NCBI GenBank assembly: GCA_024231375.1
Contig: JAAEQP010000452.1
Coordinates: 1 to 5,936 of the forward strand
Direction: 5' to 3'
DNA: 5,936 nt
DNA from: a bacterium
GTDB lineage: Bacteria; Hydrogenedentota; Hydrogenedentia; Hydrogenedentiales; SLHB01
Below, one piece after another: positions 5,592-5,936 of this stretch (positions are counted from its first letter, which is position 1; every line of letters starts with the position of its first letter). Below the pieces are notes generated by a model. It was given only the letters and a program-made list of their open reading frames with translations, had not been told where the DNA came from and made no database searches. The translations under genes were made by a program, and so were the position numbers.

Positions 5592-5632
5592 AATGGAATC
5601 GAATGCCTCCCAATCGAGATGCTATCATTCAT
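5588..5632 (-). other. Possible 14-codon leader ORF overlapping the GT2 start
   Basis: An ATG at 5632-5630 opens a 14-codon frame ending in a TGA at 5590-5588. That stop overlaps the TTG start of the glycosyltransferase (TTGA). The GGGAGG that might serve the TTG lies inside this frame. Ribosomes ending here could restart at the TTG, which would explain a poor start codon with a distant Shine-Dalgarno. No Shine-Dalgarno precedes the ATG itself, so translation is unproven and chance overlap is quite possible. Confidence 0.25.
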
Positions 5633-5634
5633 GC

Positions 5635-5650
5635 GAACCGGATGCGGTTC
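5635..5650 (-). other. Small hairpin in the GT2 leader
   Basis: GAACCG (5635-5640) and CGGTTC (5645-5650) are perfect complements around a 4-nt loop. The hairpin lies between the predicted transcription start (about 5662) and the glycosyltransferase start at 5591, and could stabilise the transcript. No regulatory partner is evident. Confidence 0.3.
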
Positions 5651-5668
5651 CGGGACGCCCCGCCTGCA

Positions 5669-5697
5669 AGTATACAAGAAGGGCTGGGCTGTCCCAA
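5669..5697 (-). promoter_or_regulatory. Sigma70-type promoter for the GT2-unknown operon
   Basis: Read on the minus strand, TTGGGA (5697-5692; 4 of 6 consensus) and TATACT (5674-5669; 5 of 6) are 17 bp apart. The expected start is near 5662, giving a leader of about 70 nt. The -35 box sits 2 bp from the end of repeat copy 2, so the repeat forms the immediate upstream boundary of this operon. Confidence 0.55.
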
Positions 5698-5699
5698 GC

Positions 5700-5762
5700 C
5701 GGAAATGGGGACTGTACCAAGCAAGCGAGTCCCCGAGCGAGACGGGACTGTCCCCATTTCCG
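5700..5762. repeat. REP-like palindromic repeat, copy 2
   Basis: Perfect 13-bp arms, CGGAAATGGGGAC (5700-5712) and GTCCCCATTTCCG (5750-5762), enclose a core with GGGGACTGTACCAAGC (5707-5722) and GAGACGGGACTGTCCCC (5739-5755). Both core blocks are identical to copy 1 at 3885-3953 and in the same orientation. The outermost arm bases and the inner stem differ from copy 1 but still pair. An alternative inner pairing, AGTCCC (5729-5734) with GGGACT (5744-5749), is possible. Confidence 0.8.
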
Positions 5763-5808
5763 ATGGTGAAGTGGAACCGCCCGCGGCGGGCACAAGACCC
5801 CTCACCCT

Positions 5809-5831
5809 GCCCTCTCCCGTTGGGAGAGGGC
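5809..5831. repeat. CCCTCTCCC palindrome, copy 1
   Basis: GCCCTCTCCC (5809-5818) and GGGAGAGGGC (5822-5831) are perfect 10-bp complements around GTT. They are preceded by CCCCTCACCCT. From memory, intergenic 'CCTCACCC ... CCCTCTCCC ... GGGAGAGGG' repeats are spread across many bacterial genomes. On either strand it would form a strong RNA hairpin. A second copy begins at 5919. Confidence 0.75.
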
Positions 5832-5885
5832 AAGGCCGAGATGCTCTCCGCGGGCATGCATGAACGGTTGGGGTTGTCCTCAGCA

Positions 5886-5917
5886 GAAGTGGGGACGGCG
5901 GCAGGCGAGTCCTCTTC
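5886..5917. repeat. Possible degenerate copy of the GGGGAC palindrome
   Basis: GAAGTGGGGAC (5886-5896) and GTCCTCTTC (5909-5917) form an imperfect inverted repeat. GGGGAC followed by GCGAGTCC recalls the left half of copy 2 (GGGGAC ... GCGAGTCC), but the ACTGTACC block is missing. It may be a decayed or related subfamily member; short length makes this weak. Confidence 0.3.
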
Positions 5918-5918
5918 C

Positions 5919-5936
5919 GCCCTCTCCCACTGGGAG
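5919..5936. repeat. CCCTCTCCC palindrome, copy 2 (cut by window end)
   Basis: GCCCTCTCCC (5919-5928), ACT, then GGGAG (5932-5936) repeats the palindrome at 5809-5831, with a different loop (ACT instead of GTT). The right arm is truncated only because the window stops. The whole 345-bp stretch from 5592 to the edge holds a promoter and repeats but no protein gene that I can support. Confidence 0.65.

Noticed and set aside
5588..5857. An 89-codon minus-strand open frame
   Set aside because: It is made almost wholly of repeat palindromes and the operon promoter. Only its last 14 codons are of interest, as a possible leader ORF.
3885..5936. CRISPR-like array from the repeated GGGGACTGT units
   Set aside because: The copies are 1.8 kb apart, palindromic and without regular spacers, so they fit REP-type elements and not a CRISPR array.

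Overview
The window is high-GC bacterial DNA. It carries six protein genes and is rich in intergenic palindromes. No rRNA, tRNA, CRISPR array or transposase gene is visible. A palindromic repeat with the core GGGGACTGTACC ... GGGACTGTCCCC, together with several long uncharacterised proteins, reminds me of environmental genomes from the Planctomycetes/Hydrogenedentota/Lentisphaerae neighbourhood. That assignment is a low-confidence impression, because no marker gene is present.

Layout. (1) Positions 1-1438 hold three minus-strand genes: a 200-aa protein of unknown function (727-1329, with its own promoter), a 151-aa membrane-anchored protein with an SmpA/OmlA-like motif (180-635), and the first 61 codons of a GNAT acetyltransferase that runs off the left edge. 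The last two overlap by ATGA and are probably translationally coupled. (2) A divergent control region (1410-1609) has back-to-back sigma70-type promoters. One reads left into the 200-aa gene. The other reads right through a leader of about 127 nt, which can fold so as to bury the Shine-Dalgarno sequence of the next gene. (3) Positions 1610-2938 encode a 442-aa protein. It has a short helical N-terminal domain of the kind found before ankyrin and glyoxalase-like domains, then a BtrH-N/C39-peptidase-like domain. A strong hairpin terminator follows. (4) Positions 3083-3859 encode a strongly diverged cis-prenyltransferase (UppS family) with a good promoter and Shine-Dalgarno. The C-terminal IPP-side motifs are kept, but most N-terminal catalytic residues are lost. 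(5) Positions 3978-5591 form a minus-strand pair, a WaaE/KdtX-like GT2 glycosyltransferase followed 6 nt later by a 264-aa conserved-looking unknown. This pair and its promoter are bracketed by two same-orientation copies of the GGGGACTGT palindrome (3885-3953 and 5700-5762). (6) The right end (5763-5936) has no gene. It holds two copies of a GCCCTCTCCC/GGGAGAGGGC palindrome and a possible degenerate third copy of the first repeat.

How the genes may work together. The GT2 enzyme suggests cell-envelope glycan or LPS-core assembly, and the 264-aa partner probably serves the same process. The UppS-like gene converges on them and is from a lipid-carrier family, but its damaged active site argues against ordinary undecaprenyl diphosphate synthesis. 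No well-known system such as a defence island, prophage or BGC core is recognisable. The most unusual items are the UppS paralogue, the repeat-bracketed cassette and the SD-sequestering leader.
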